Positions 10,380 to 20,324 are shown, counted from the first letter of the stretch. The stretch: DNA of 64,000 bases from Vombatus ursinus (GCF_900497805.2 NW_020954576.1:76082551-76146550); one strand, 5' to 3'. Program-made: numbers and translations. The notes: generated from the letters alone by a model not told the origin.

Positions 10380-11269
10380 TTAGAGGTCAATTTCTAGCCC
10401 AGGCTTTCCTGTTTTCGATTTATTATTCGTGCCACCCGTTCCCCCTTCCTCATTCTCCTAACCCATTTTTTTTCTTCCTTACTCATGGATAAGAAAGAAA
10501 TGCTCATGTAATGAGATCTTTGTCTTCCCAGCTTGAGGCCCTGTTCAATACAACTTACAAGGACTACCAGCTTGAGAAGGTTTGACTTGTGAATTGTCTT
10601 TCTAACAGGTCTTTATTGCCTCCTTTCAAGTCCAGCACATACAAGGTCACTCATTTTCCTGAGCCAAAGGGACCAAAGGAAATCTCTCTGGGATAAAGAG
10701 ATTTGGTCTCTGGCTATGAATCGATGTCCTCCTGTGTCATGATTTTGTCAGGCTGATGCCCGGGGACAGGAGCTATGGGACTGGCTAGACTGGATGTCTC
10801 CTGCTGTGGGCATCTCCCTGCAGTAAATATACTTTTAGTTCAACAGTCTAGACAACTTGTCAGAAATGATTGAATGCTCTGATAGCTGGCCTTACTTTCC
10901 TGCTTACACTTTAAAAAAAAAAAGAAAAAGGGCAAACCCTTCCTCTGGCAAACTGCCACAGGCCACTGCATCTGCACAGAAGTGCCCTGAGGATTGCCCC
11001 TCCAAAGAGGGGGGAGTGTGTTCTCAAAATTCTCTGAAGGCTCGTCTGCCCCCATTCCTGTAGTCCAGCTTTCTGAAGGGAAGAGGAGCCAGTGGAGGTT
11101 TGCCATCTCTTTTTTGGATATTGGAACAATGCGAAAGAAAGATAAGGTAGTACTTTCTGACAGTTAGGGTTGTTGTATAATGGTCTAGGTTTCCAAAGGA
11201 CCTTGTGAACTTTCTCTGAGGTCTTTAAAAATAGGATAGATTCTCAATGGTCTGGGGTGGTTTTATAGT
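10380..11269. other. Unique intronic sequence
   Basis: No repeat recognised apart from an A-run at 10912-10928. The frames at 10840-11129 on both strands overlap each other and have no homology I recognise. Confidence 0.5.
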
Positions 11270-11467
11270 CCAGAGATTCTTAAGTTAGGGTCCATGAACT
11301 TGCTTTAAAAATATTTTTGATAGCAATATTTCACTGTAATTCGCTTCCTTTTTAACGCTGTGTATCTTATTTTATGCATTTAAAAACATGATTCTGAGAA
11401 GTAGTCCCTAGACTTTACCAGATTGCCAGATGGGGTCCATGACACAAAAAATGTTCAGAACCCCTAG
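11270..11467. mobile_element. hAT-type MITE (GGTCCATGAACTT family)
   Basis: 198 bp with imperfect terminal inverted repeats (CCAGAGATTCTTAA against CTAGGGGTTCTGAA read on the opposite strand). A perfect 8-bp target duplication, TTTATAGT, lies at 11262-11269 and 11468-11475. Related copies lie at 16930, 57467 and 59571. Non-coding, so presumably mobilised by a hAT transposase elsewhere. Confidence 0.85.
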
Positions 11468-11529
11468 TTTATAGTGGACATTTTCCTGAAGGCAGGGGAA
11501 GATACTAGATAACCTCTCAAAGTCGAGAG

Positions 11530-11668
11530 TGGGGGTGGTGAACCTGTGGCCTCAAGGCCACAGGTGGCCCTCTAAGTCCTTTTTGACAAGAGCCGTACTT
11601 GAGGACGTAGAAGACCGAGAACCTAGAGGGCCACCTGTGACTTCGAGGCCGTAGGTTTCCCACGCCTG
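11530..11668. mobile_element. Palindromic hAT-type MITE (CAGGGGTGGGGAACC family)
   Basis: The two halves are inverted copies: GGCCTCAAGGCCACAGGTGG near the start and AGAGGGCCACCTGTGAC near the end. An imperfect 8-bp flank repeat (GTCGAGAG / GTAGAGAT) surrounds it. Internally shortened relative to 20325-20527. Confidence 0.75.
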
Positions 11669-12157
11669 GTAGAGATTCTAAATTATCTCCTTTATTTCTG
11701 AAACATGTAGGCAAGAGCAAAGTTGAATGGGAAATCCCTCACTTTAACACTGGGAGTAAAGAAATAACATCCAGAGAGGTAAGTCTATGGTCACTGGTGT
11801 TGAGTTGAAAATGAAATTGGTTCCAGTCACAACCCAGATGTCATTGCGCTTTTAAATATCAATACTTGAATACTTTGAAACACCTTGATGAGTGTTCTTT
11901 TCACCAATGCGGATTAGAACATCTCCTTCCACACTCTTGATACTCGTGCAATTTTTTCCAATGCCTTTTTAAAAAAATCAATCCTTTAAAAAAGATCTAC
12001 CTAATGCTAGGGGTCTTCCCTTGGTTCTTTTTATAACAGAGTCCTAAATACCATCTCAAATGTTTGATTTCTTGGTAGACAGTAAGATGACCCAATTGTA
12101 CAGTCAAGGAAAGAAGATGCCTCTTCGTTTAATGGATATGTTAGTGCAGCTGACATC

Positions 12158-12385
12158 TCTCTCTCTCTCTTTCTCATGCATGTACATATGTACATATACA
12201 ATACATACTCTCTCACTCACTCTTGATCTATCATCTACCTATAGCTAGCTAACTAGGTTGAGAGAGAGATAGAGATAGATAACATCTATATAGATATCTA
12301 TATATAAAAGAAATCTCTGTACATATATACTGTGTATATATATATATATAGAGAGAGAGAGAGATACTGTCTGTATATATACATA
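12158..12385. repeat. Compound CT / TATA / GA microsatellite
   Basis: Runs of CTCT, TACATATG, AGATAGAT, TATATATA and GAGAGA in series. The Tyr/Ile/His-rich frames here are products of the repeat. Confidence 0.9.
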
Positions 12386-12386
12386 T

Positions 12387-12620
12387 ATGAACTCTATACT
12401 CTGTGTGCTCTGTGAACAAAGCAGAATTGCAGTAGCTCAAAAGAAATGTGAGATGTGCAAATTTAGAGACATCTCCATTCCACATATTCATACGGACCAT
12501 TTGTACCCGACCTGTGGTAGAGCCTTTCAAGCTCTGATCAACCGCAGGCGGACACACTGTACCTTCATCCAACATAGTGATGTCATTTTGGTCTTCTTCA
12601 AGCATGAAGGACAACCAACA
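12387..12620 (+). mobile_element. Non-LTR LINE tail fragment with zinc-finger-like motif
   Basis: The frame reads LYPTCGRAFQALINRRRTHC, which fits a C-x2-C-x(n)-H-x(n)-C finger with the first Cys changed to Tyr. It is followed by SDVILVFFKHEGQP. This matches a widespread marsupial repeat whose consensus, as I recall it, ends '...gtcattttggtcctc...gaaggacaac'. Similar CPTCGR..GL.SH.RTH tails end the proteins of several endonuclease-type LINEs. Decayed fragment, not a host gene. Confidence 0.6.
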
Positions 12621-12675
12621 TACATGCATACACATATATACATGTATGTATATATATACATACATATATGTAAAC
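12615..12675. repeat. (CATA)n/(TATA)n microsatellite
   Basis: Alternating ACATACATGCATACAC and TATATATACATACAT units. Confidence 0.85.
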
Positions 12676-13126
12676 TAAAGTAAAAATTTAGAAGCAAAAC
12701 TAAAAATAAACATGATATCTTTTTCATCAGGCACTGGTGTGGAATGACCTGATTATAGGGGTCTCTTTTGCACCAATAATATTCTCAAACTTCATTTTTT
12801 TCAGCAGTCCCAAGTCTGCATTTCTTGTTGATGGTGAAGATGTATCAGATGTCACCATCCCTAAAAATATATGGGTTACTGGCATCTTCCAAGTTCTGTC
12901 CAGGTTGTTGTGTTAGAAGCAATGGGTCAAGGGCCGTATGTGTGTGGGGAGTCAGGGAGGGAGTGGGGCTAGGAGGGAGGATCAACTATACATCTTTCTC
13001 CAGATGTACAATTTGGTTGGCTTACTATATACCAAGAAATCAAACATTTGGGACAGCTATTTAATGTCACTTGGGCCTCCATCAAACCAGAGGAATGCCT
13101 CTAGCATTGGGTAGATTCTCCAGAGA

Positions 13127-13207
13127 CAGACAGACAGACAGACAGACACAGACACACACAAACACACAGACACAGACACAGACACACACACACACACACA
13201 CACACAC
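13127..13207 (+). repeat. (GACA)n-(CA)n microsatellite
   Basis: GACAGACAGACA passes into (CA)n; about 80 bp. Confidence 0.95.
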
Positions 13208-13327
13208 AAAGAGCCTCACTAAACACATCTTTAGAAGAAACAGCTACAGAGACTTTACTGGAAATAGATTGAGTTTTGACCTTGATAAGAATACCAAGCA
13301 TCTTAATGTCATGCTAATTATCACTTT

Positions 13328-13480
13328 CTTTCAATCAATGAGCATTTATTAAACATCTACTCTCTGCCAGGCACTATGCTGGGTGGGCACTGAGAATATA
13401 AAGACAAAAAAATGAAACAGTCCTTACTTTCAAGAATCTTTATATTCAGAGGGGCAAAATATACACCTATAGTGTACGTA
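13328..13480 (-). mobile_element. L2 3' end
   Basis: Antisense L2 signature: GAGCATTTATTAAACATCTA, CTGCCAGGCACTATGCTGGG, then ACAGTCCTTACTTTCAAGAA. Confidence 0.75.
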
Positions 13481-13685
13481 TATAAAACAAAAAACAGCTG
13501 GAGAATGGGGGTCAGAAAGAGGTATTTGAAGGATAGTAGGGATTCTGAGATACAAGAGACCATAGTCAAGGAATGGAACAATGACTAATTCCTTCTTGCT
13601 GTATGGCAGCTGCTTTCCCTCACTTTTCAAGTAATAGTTACAGTAAATAAATGCTCTTGAAGTCTGTCCTCATAGCACTTATGGT

Positions 13686-13795
13686 AATAGAATTATAGAA
13701 CGTGAGAATTGCAAGAGACCTTAGGGAACAACTAATACATTCATTTTATAGATAAGGAAACTGAGTGACCATCATGGTAATCCAATAAAACTTAT
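13686..13795 (-). mobile_element. CORE-SINE fragment
   Basis: AGAATTGCAAGAGACCTTAG and CATTTTATAGATAAGGAAAC place it in the minus-strand 'accttagaggtcat' CORE-SINE group. Confidence 0.55.
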
Positions 13796-14239
13796 CGATT
13801 GATAGAAATAAAACTATTATTAATGGTCCCTTAAGATGATAGCCTCAGCCTCAGGAAAATGGGAAAATGCTAGGTTGCTCCTAATGATTGATCACTATAT
13901 AGAGGAAGAAATTGTGTGCCGAAATGTCCTCATCTGAGTCCAAAAAATAAGACTTCTGATTACAAATTGACCAATTTAATTACTAGTTGACTGATATGAA
14001 GCCCAACTTTTCATGGAAAACTATGAATTCCTCTAGCACATCTTACAACAGAATTTTAGAGACTGAGGGCATTGATTTCAGATTTAAGAGAGAAGCTTTA
14101 AAAGGGAGAAAGAGGTTTTGTTTTGTTTTTCTGATAGGAGAACAGTACATTGGAAGTATCAGAAAAAAAAAAAAACTCAAGAAAGGGCTTGCTAGTTCAT
14201 AGCCTCCACAAAGAGAGGGCTCTCATGTCAAGTTTCTGA

Positions 14240-14320
14240 CTTCCTTAATACCTAGCATGGCATCCAGTGCTGCACAGTAGGCACTTAAATAAAATGCTTG
14301 CTGTGTATTGCATTGCATAG
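14240..14320 (+). mobile_element. L2 3' fragment
   Basis: CCTAGCATGGCATCCAGTGC and CAGTAGGCACTTAAATAAAA correspond to the L2 end. Confidence 0.5.
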
Positions 14321-14517
14321 GTTTAAATGAATTTGTGGATGAATCATGAAAAGAAACTGAAGGGTGTTCAGTGTACATTTAATCTTTGAGGGAAAAAAAG
14401 CATGAAGGGAAATTGTTGTTCTTCCTCACAAAAAGCCCCGTGGAGTAATGTTAGAGACATGGTATAGATATGTGATGTGATTTAGCATTGTATATATTTT
14501 ACACACATTTATCTTGG

Positions 14518-14600
14518 GCATCAAATGAGATAATATTTGTAAAGTGCTTAGCACAGTGCCTGACATACAGTAGGTGCTCAATAAATGTTTATTCCCTCTC
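14518..14600 (+). mobile_element. MIR/THER1 3' end with L2-like tail
   Basis: ATCAAATGAGATAATATTTG, AAAGTGCTTAGCACAGTGCC and AGTAGGTGCTCAATAAATG are the standard tail. Confidence 0.75.
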
Positions 14601-14659
14601 ACTCATGGATTTGCTAGCCTGGTCCTTGTTGTATCACATAATTACAGAATGTGAGTTGA

Positions 14660-14825
14660 TCTCAGTAGTAAGTTAGTCTAACTCTAAACCTTTCTCAAAT
14701 CATTGATCCTGTCTATAACGTGGAGATCCTGTGTCTTCTTGAAGACCTCCAGTGACGGGAGCAATCTAAAATTATTTTATGGAATCAGCAGATATTTTAT
14801 GCCATAAATTTCCTCCTGAGTGGTA
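14660..14825 (-). mobile_element. L3/CR1 fragment
   Basis: TTGAAGACCTCCAGTGACGG with neighbouring AGTTAGTCTAACTC reproduces the antisense L3 pattern. Confidence 0.65.
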
Positions 14826-14905
14826 TGGACTATGAATCTAGCTCAGGGTGTGGAGTATGTGAACAAATCATTTTGCCTTACTTTCCTGACAACTGTGTAC
14901 TGGTC

Positions 14906-15154
14906 TTATTCAGTTGTTTTCAGGCATGTCCAACTCTTTGTGACCCCATTTGAGGTTTTCTTGCAGAGATACTGGAGTGGCTTGCCACTTCCTTCTCCAA
15001 TTCATTTTATAGGTGAGGAAACTGAGGCGAACAGGGTTAAATGACTTGCCACGGGGTCACACAGCTAGTAAGTGTCTGAGGCTGGATTTTGAGAAAGATG
15101 AGTCTTTCTGACTCCAGACCCAACACTCTATTCACTGTGCCACCTAGCTGTCCA
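14906..15154 (-). mobile_element. RTE-tail marsupial SINE
   Basis: Full-length minus-strand copy. A perfect 10-bp target duplication, TGTACTGGTC, lies at 14896-14905 and 15155-15164. Confidence 0.9.
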
Positions 15155-15164
15155 TGTACTGGTC

Positions 15165-15925
15165 ATCTTTACCTAAATTTCTTATTGGCATCTCAAACTC
15201 AGCAATTCCTGTGAAGAAGGAGCCAGCTATCCCCATCAAATGCCAACCAACTGCCACCCACGAGGCAGGAAAATTAGTCTACCCTGAGGCAGCAGGGTCC
15301 TCCGAGAGAGATAGAGGAGGCATGTACTAGACAATTCAAACTACCACCCCCATCTTGTCTACCGTTTCCTTTCAGAAGCTGATGGAGACAGCCCAGTACT
15401 CTGACTCCAAGATTCTTTGGGAAAGCAGTTGCCTGCCTTCCCTCAGACCTCTTGCTTGTAGTTCAACCTTCACAGCCATCATGGAGGGAAGAAATAATTG
15501 TGAAAAAGGGGTCCACCTTCCTCATATAGCCAGCAACAGCTGCTGGTCAAGTGCTGCTAACAGGTGGCTAGATTTTATTCCTGTTTCTTTTGACCCTAAA
15601 CAGCATCTTAGGATGTCACACAATTGAACTGATTTTAGCTCAGGAGGAATTGATGAGTGGTGGTGGAAATGGACCTTTTCTCTTCCTTTATGCTTGCTTA
15701 TAGATAAAAAAAGAGACGCTAATTTAGTTAATATCACTCCTCCTGGTTTAGCTTTGGCAAATCCATGAACATAGGAAAAGAAATCAACTTGTACAGCTTC
15801 TTTCTTGAGACAGAGCATTTTGTAGAAGCTGATAATATTGTTACATAAATGTGAAATATAGGTCATGTGAGCATTTCACACCATTTCTCAATGGCTGAAA
15901 CCTTTGTCTAAAAGTAGCCCTGTTA
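15165..15925. other. Unique intronic sequence with a cryptic exon-like stretch
   Basis: CCTTTCAG at about 15367-15374 is a fair acceptor followed by an open frame to 15627, but no donor closes it well and the peptide has no recognisable homology. Treated as intron. Confidence 0.5.
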
Positions 15926-16135
15926 GGACAGCTAGGGGTCAGGAAGTCAGGAAGACCTGAGTTCAAATCCAGCCTCAGACACTTATTAGCTGTGTGACTG
16001 TGGGCAAGTCACTTAACCCTGTTTGCCTCAATTTCCTCATCTATAAAATGAGCTAAAGGAGGAAATGGCAAACCACTCCAGTATCTTTGCCAAGAAAACC
16101 CCAAATGGGGTCATAAAGAGTCAGGCATGAATAAT
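15926..16135 (+). mobile_element. RTE-tail marsupial SINE with shortened head
   Basis: The head lacks the 'tggtgcagtggatagag' part. The remainder is intact: GAGTTCAAATCCAGCCTCAG, AAATGGCAAACCACTCCAGT, AACCCCAAATGGGGTCATAA. Confidence 0.85.
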
Positions 16136-16379
16136 ACAAATGAACCATGACAAAAGCTCCCTTAGGCTTTGAAGAACAGTTGAAGAATTTTCAGGAATAG
16201 AATGTAATAAGACAAAGTGTCCTCTAGACACAAAGAATGCTGTCTAGGAGGAATGAGATGAAGCATGAAGGTTCAGAAGCTGTTACTCGAACCGATCATA
16301 TAAACCAAGGACTTGGGGTTTCTACTCTACCCATGACTGGTGAAATCTTCAGTGCTCACTGAAAGTGGCAATCGTTGAT

Positions 16380-16480
16380 CTTCATTAATGATATTACTAC
16401 TAATTAGCTTACATTTTACATAAACTTTTTAAGGTTGCAAAATGTTCTACATGTATTATCTCACTTTATCCATTGGATTA
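16380..16480 (-). mobile_element. MIR fragment
   Basis: TTGCAAAATGTTCTACATGT and TATTATCTCACTTTATCC match antisense MIR; decayed. Confidence 0.5.
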
Positions 16481-16714
16481 GCAAATCTTGTTTTTTTGGG
16501 GGGAAGGTGTCTCTATGCAATAAAGGCTAGTCATTCAACATTTAAGCACTTACTGTTTACAGAGCATCATTATCACATAGAGATTGCTATTTTTGTTTGT
16601 ATCAGTCTCTTCTGTTGGTATCATCAGCAAATTACATATGTTATCTATTTCCAGCTAAGTAAAGCCACAATGCTGTTAAATCTATAGGGAGTATGAATAA
16701 ATTTTATAGAATTT

Positions 16715-16850
16715 TATAACACGCGGAGTCCTTAGAGATCTTCTTCTCCACCCTCCTCATATGATATTTGAACCCATTGGGACCCAGAGAACTAAAGTGA
16801 CTTTTTAAGGTCATATAACTATTTAGAATCAGCCTTCTAATTTCTAGGCT
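16715..16850 (-). mobile_element. CORE-SINE fragment
   Basis: TCCTTAGAGATCTTCTTCTC, CATTGGGACCCAGAGAACTA and AAGGTCATATAACT follow the minus-strand CORE-SINE order. Confidence 0.5.
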
Positions 16851-16859
16851 CATAGAACT

Positions 16860-17180
16860 TTAGATCTGGGAAAAGTCATAGCATTACAGAGATTTAGAGC
16901 TATAAGGGACCAGAGAGAACTCCTAGTCTCTGGAGTTCTTAATCTGGGGTCTATGAACTTAAAAAAATATTTTATTACTATATTTCAATATAATTGGCTC
17001 CCATTGTAATCTTGCATAGTTTATTTTACACAACTAAAAACATGATTCTGATGAGTCCATCAGTTTTGTCTGACTTGAGAAGGGGTCTGCGACATAAAAA
17101 CAATTAAGAGCCTTTGCTGTAGTCTTACCCATTTATTTTACAGATAAGGAAATTGTGGTCTGGAGAGATTAAGTAATTTA
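16860..17180 (-). mobile_element. CORE-SINE split by a hAT MITE
   Basis: GAGCTATAAGGGACCAGAGA before the MITE continues as TTATTTTACAGATAAGGAAA after it, so the MITE landed in an existing CORE-SINE. Confidence 0.6.
16930..17117. mobile_element. hAT-type MITE (GGTCCATGAACTT family)
   Basis: Second member of the 11270 family: GAGTTCTTAATCTGGGGTC at one end, AACAATTAAGAGCCTTTG at the other, with AACATGATTCTGATGAGTCC inside. Flanks CCTAGTCT / TGTAGTCT form an imperfect 8-bp duplication. Confidence 0.75.
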
Positions 17181-17182
17181 GG

Positions 17183-17345
17183 ATTATAGGATCATAGATT
17201 TAGCCTGGAAATGAACTTGGAGGTCATCTAGTCCTACCCCATTATTTTATAGATGAGCAGACCAGGGCCTAGGGAAGTTGAGTGGCTTACCAAAGGTCCC
17301 ACAAATAATCAGCCCCAAGGGTGGGGATTTGAGTCTAGATACTCT
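17183..17345 (-). mobile_element. CORE-SINE
   Basis: ATAGGATCATAGATTTAGCC, GGAGGTCATCTAGTCCTACC and GGGGATTTGAGTCTAGATAC in the family order. Confidence 0.65.
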
Positions 17346-17544
17346 GATAGGTGAGCCTTTGCCTGACTTTGCCCAGAACCCAGGCCACCATGCCCTTCCT
17401 GGCTATTTCTAAACCATGCTGTCTAGACTTTGGCCATCCTCCTTCTACCAGAAACTAGACTCTGCTCTTGGGACCTTGGACTCTAATAGGTGATCCTTTG
17501 CTTTGTTTGGCTATCCTTGGATTTCCTGGCTATTTCCAAACCAT
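17341..17544 (+). repeat. Imperfect direct duplication, about 138-bp period
   Basis: CTCTGATAGGTGAGCCTTTG ... CTGGCTATTTCTAAACCATG (17341-17418) recurs as CTCTAATAGGTGATCCTTTG ... CTGGCTATTTCCAAACCATG (about 17479-17544). Confidence 0.6.
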
Positions 17545-17549
17545 GAGCA

Positions 17550-17705
17550 ATACTGTGCCCTCTCCCCACCCTCTTTTCCAACTCTATATGTTGTTTTTCC
17601 CAATTAGAATGTAAGCCTCATGAGGGCATGAATTGTCTTTCTTGTATTTATATCCCTAGTGCTTGCAAATAGTGCTTGACACATAAGTGCATAATTAATG
17701 CTTTT
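17550..17705 (+). mobile_element. L2 3' end
   Basis: TTAGAATGTAAGCCTCATGA, GGGCATGAATTGTC and GTGCTTGACACATAAGTGC match the L2 end. Confidence 0.7.
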
Positions 17706-18089
17706 AATTAATTCATGCATTCATTCCAGAGCCAGTATTCTTTGCCCATACTTCATAAGGAGAAACTTTTTAACAATTCAAGCCAGGATTTTGGGGCCCA
17801 TATACATTTTCTTTTTCTTTAGTAAACAGCCTGGTTGCCACCTCTTCTATGAAGCTTTCCTTCTCCCCATTCCTTTTCCTCAAAAGAAGTCCCTTCCAAC
17901 TATGAGATTCTGCAAAATGGGGGCCTTAAATGCACAATTCATTAAGAAGCAAAGCTGCAACAAGTACCCGGGTCTCCTGATTCCCACTTCTTTTCACTAT
18001 AATATACTGCTTCTAGGCTTAGAGAGACTTAGCGAAAAGGTTTCCATCTTCTAGACAGGTTCTTTTTGACCTTATAGGAAGAGGTTATA

Positions 18090-18122
18090 GTCTAGAACAG
18101 GTTCCCCACTCCTGGTCTAGAA
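18090..18122. mobile_element. 17-bp hAT MITE remnant inside a perfect 8-bp duplication
   Basis: GTCTAGAA (18090-18097) and GTCTAGAA (18115-18122) flank CAGGTTCCCCACTCCTG. That core is the terminal CAG plus the 14-base opposite end of the palindromic MITE seen at 20325-20527. The layout suggests an extreme internal deletion or an imperfect excision product. Confidence 0.55.
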
Positions 18123-18544
18123 GAAGGCTCTTGGATGGTTCGAGCCTAGATCGAAGCCTAGATGAGCTATCGTGATGCCGAGCCTCTAGGTGTGCCTTCT
18201 GGAGATCCTGGGCCTGTGGTTATTGCCAGTAGACTCTAATTTAGGGAAAACTGGTCAAGGTAGAACATTGTTTTCTTCCCCATCTGGAGCTGAGTGGGCT
18301 AGCCTGGACTCTCCTGAGCCTTGCCCCAGCAGTACTGTTGGTCCAGCCCAATGCTACATGTTCACCAAACAAAGGAGGCCACCAGAGATATATTTATTTG
18401 CCCAATGGGGAAATCTGATTTAGTCCATTGAGAACACCTGGGTTTGAGAGGCTACCACCTGGAGAGCTGAAGATTAAGGTATGATGGCTTTCTAGTTGGG
18501 ACACCCCTGTAACAGTATGTTTGGTATCTTAGTTTTCACAACAG

Positions 18545-18660
18545 GCAGTGTGGCATAATGGATGGAGACCTGGCATCCAAGATAGGATGGCCTGAGTTCA
18601 AGTCCAGCTTCTGACACATACTGGCTATGTGACCCTGGGCCAGTCACTCAGCCCCTTAAT
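18545..18660 (+). mobile_element. THER1/MIR-type CORE-SINE, 3' truncated
   Basis: GGCAGTGTGGCATAATGGAT, GCCTGAGTTCAAGTCCAGC and TATGTGACCCTGGGCCAGTC. Confidence 0.75.
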
Positions 18661-18784
18661 GCTCTTAAGACTGTACATTGCAGAGAAAGTGCCATCCTGC
18701 ATCATTAGAGGGAGTGTCCTCATCTGTGAATTCCCTATAGCCCATCTTTCAACCTTAGATGATGTTTGGATTGTCTCTGTAATT

Positions 18785-18850
18785 TTATTCAGTCACCCAA
18801 TAACATTTATTAAGCATCTACTGTGTGCCAGGTCCCTTTCTGGTACTGCC
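18785..18850 (-). mobile_element. L2 3' fragment
   Basis: AACATTTATTAAGCATCTAC and TGTGTGCCAGGTCCC. Confidence 0.6.
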
Positions 18851-18894
18851 ATGTAGTTGATAATGGCCGAGGGAGCAATCTTACCTGTCCTTAG

Positions 18895-19092
18895 GCAAGT
18901 GGTTTGGTCTAGCAAAAAGAATCATGGATTTGGAGTTAAAGCCCCTGGATTTGAATCCTGGCTCTGTACCTTACTACCTATGTGATCTTGGGTAAGTCAC
19001 AACCTCTCTGTGCCTCAGTTTCCTCATCTGTAAAATGAGGACGACGGACTAGATGGCTTCCAAAGTTCCTTCTGGTTATAAAGGTATTATCC
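18895..19092 (+). mobile_element. THER1/MIR-type CORE-SINE
   Basis: GATTTGAATCCTGGCTCTG, CTATGTGATCTTGGGTAAGT and CCTCAGTTTCCTCATCTGTA in order, with an alternative 'actagatggcttccaaagt' 3' end. Confidence 0.75.
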
Positions 19093-19590
19093 TATGACCA
19101 CTTTCAATCACTTTAGGAAAGATCAAGTGAGTCATTGAACGGAAGCCATGTAAGTGTCCTGGGAATTGACTTCTGGCTTGAAAAACTTGCCGTGCAAAAA
19201 CTTGTGCAGGTGTGCTTTTGTTTGTGGTCTTCTGTGGACACACAGAGAGAGCAGTTGCTTTGCCTGGCAGGTGTGGGGCCCCTCCTGGACTCCCATTAGG
19301 GATTTCCAAATACATAAGAGTTTAAACTCCTTAGCAACAAGACTTACAATAACAATATTTGCCTGAAAGTTAATTGGGTCCAGATCTTTCGTCCACAGAG
19401 AGTACACTGAGTCTGTAAAAGTGTCTGACATGCTGATTTTATAATGACTCCCTGGCTTTTCCCAGATAATAAAAGTTCCATATGATTCAAAGCACCACTT
19501 CCCCGCGCACCTCCCCCCCATTCTTGGTTTTTGTCATTTTAATCCATGCAACAAAAGACTAATACCTGCCTTGAGTAAGAAACTTTCTAA
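19093..19590. other. Unique intronic sequence
   Basis: No repeat, RNA gene or exon recognised. The 129-codon minus frame at 19132-19521 has no recognisable family and no splice support. Confidence 0.5.
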
Positions 19591-19596
19591 CAAATA

Positions 19597-19671
19597 TAGG
19601 ATGTCCCAAAAGTCTTAGTGCAGTTGAAACCTGTAATTGCTTAAAACTCCATTAAGACTTTTGGGATACCA
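19597..19671. mobile_element. Mariner-type MITE (about 75 bp)
   Basis: Ends are inverted copies: GGATGTCCCAAAAGTCTTAG (from 19599) and AAGACTTTTGGGATACC (ending 19670). 'tcccaaaagtct' is a typical mariner/Tc1 terminus. A TA flanks the left end, and the right end abuts a TA-rich repeat. Confidence 0.65.
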
Positions 19672-19681
19672 TATATATATG

Positions 19682-19712
<31 letters not shown>

Positions 19713-19968
19713 GTATATATATGTATATATGTATATATATGTATATATATGTATATATGTATATATGTATATATGTGTATATGTGTATATATGTGTATGT
19801 ATGTATATATATGTATATATGTGTATATATATGTATACACACACACACATACACACACATATATATGTACACACACACCCCCCATATATATACACCACAT
19901 ATATATCATATACATATATATCATATACATATATATGATATATATACCATATACATACATCCTATATA
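19672..19968. repeat. TA-rich compound microsatellite, about 300 bp
   Basis: (TATATATG)n, then (CA)n, then (ATATATCATATACAT)n. All the Tyr/Ile/Met/Cys frames across it on both strands are repeat artefacts. Confidence 0.95.
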
Positions 19969-20324
19969 TTGCACCTTTCACTATTTACTTTTGTTGTTGA
20001 TTACAAAAAGCCTTTAGCTCATCTGCATACTACATTGGGTAGGGATTAAATGATGACAGCTCTTAGTTTTGAACATCCCCCTCAATACATGACTGTATAG
20101 GGCACAAGCTGCTTTTTGTCAGTCATCACACCACAGCATGCGATGCAAAGTGTTGTATAATGTGGATTATATGAAGGTACAGAATGACAGTCTAGGTAAC
20201 ATGATCTCTGGTGCTTCTCATGAAAGGACTGGGCATGACCAGAAAGGGTGGCGGGGGCAGGGGGAGGCAGGGAGCGGGGAATGCGGCCCACTAGAGTCAA
20301 TCAGAAGAGGAAGATTGGTTAGGC

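Larger units (their letters stand above)
12040..13068. repeat. Inverted repeat pair bounding about 1 kb
   Basis: 12058-12101 is the reverse complement of 13006-13049 at 38 of 44 positions, and weaker similarity extends outward on both sides. The interior holds CT and TA/CA microsatellites and a decayed LINE tail. Either a DNA transposon with long terminal inverted repeats or two opposed copies of one unidentified repeat. Confidence 0.6.

Noticed and set aside
10530-10585. Short acceptor-like CCCAG followed by a brief open stretch
   Set aside because: No donor and no protein similarity; the remembered KIF26B continuation is absent.
12249-12727. Frames of 66 and 138 codons on the minus strand
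   Set aside because: Produced by CT/TA microsatellites and a LINE tail, not by a gene.
15355-15627. Exon-like stretch after a CCTTTCAG acceptor
   Set aside because: No good donor, no recognised protein similarity, and it does not continue KIF26B.
19615-20017. Several long Tyr/Ile/Met frames on both strands
   Set aside because: Direct translation of a TA/TG microsatellite.
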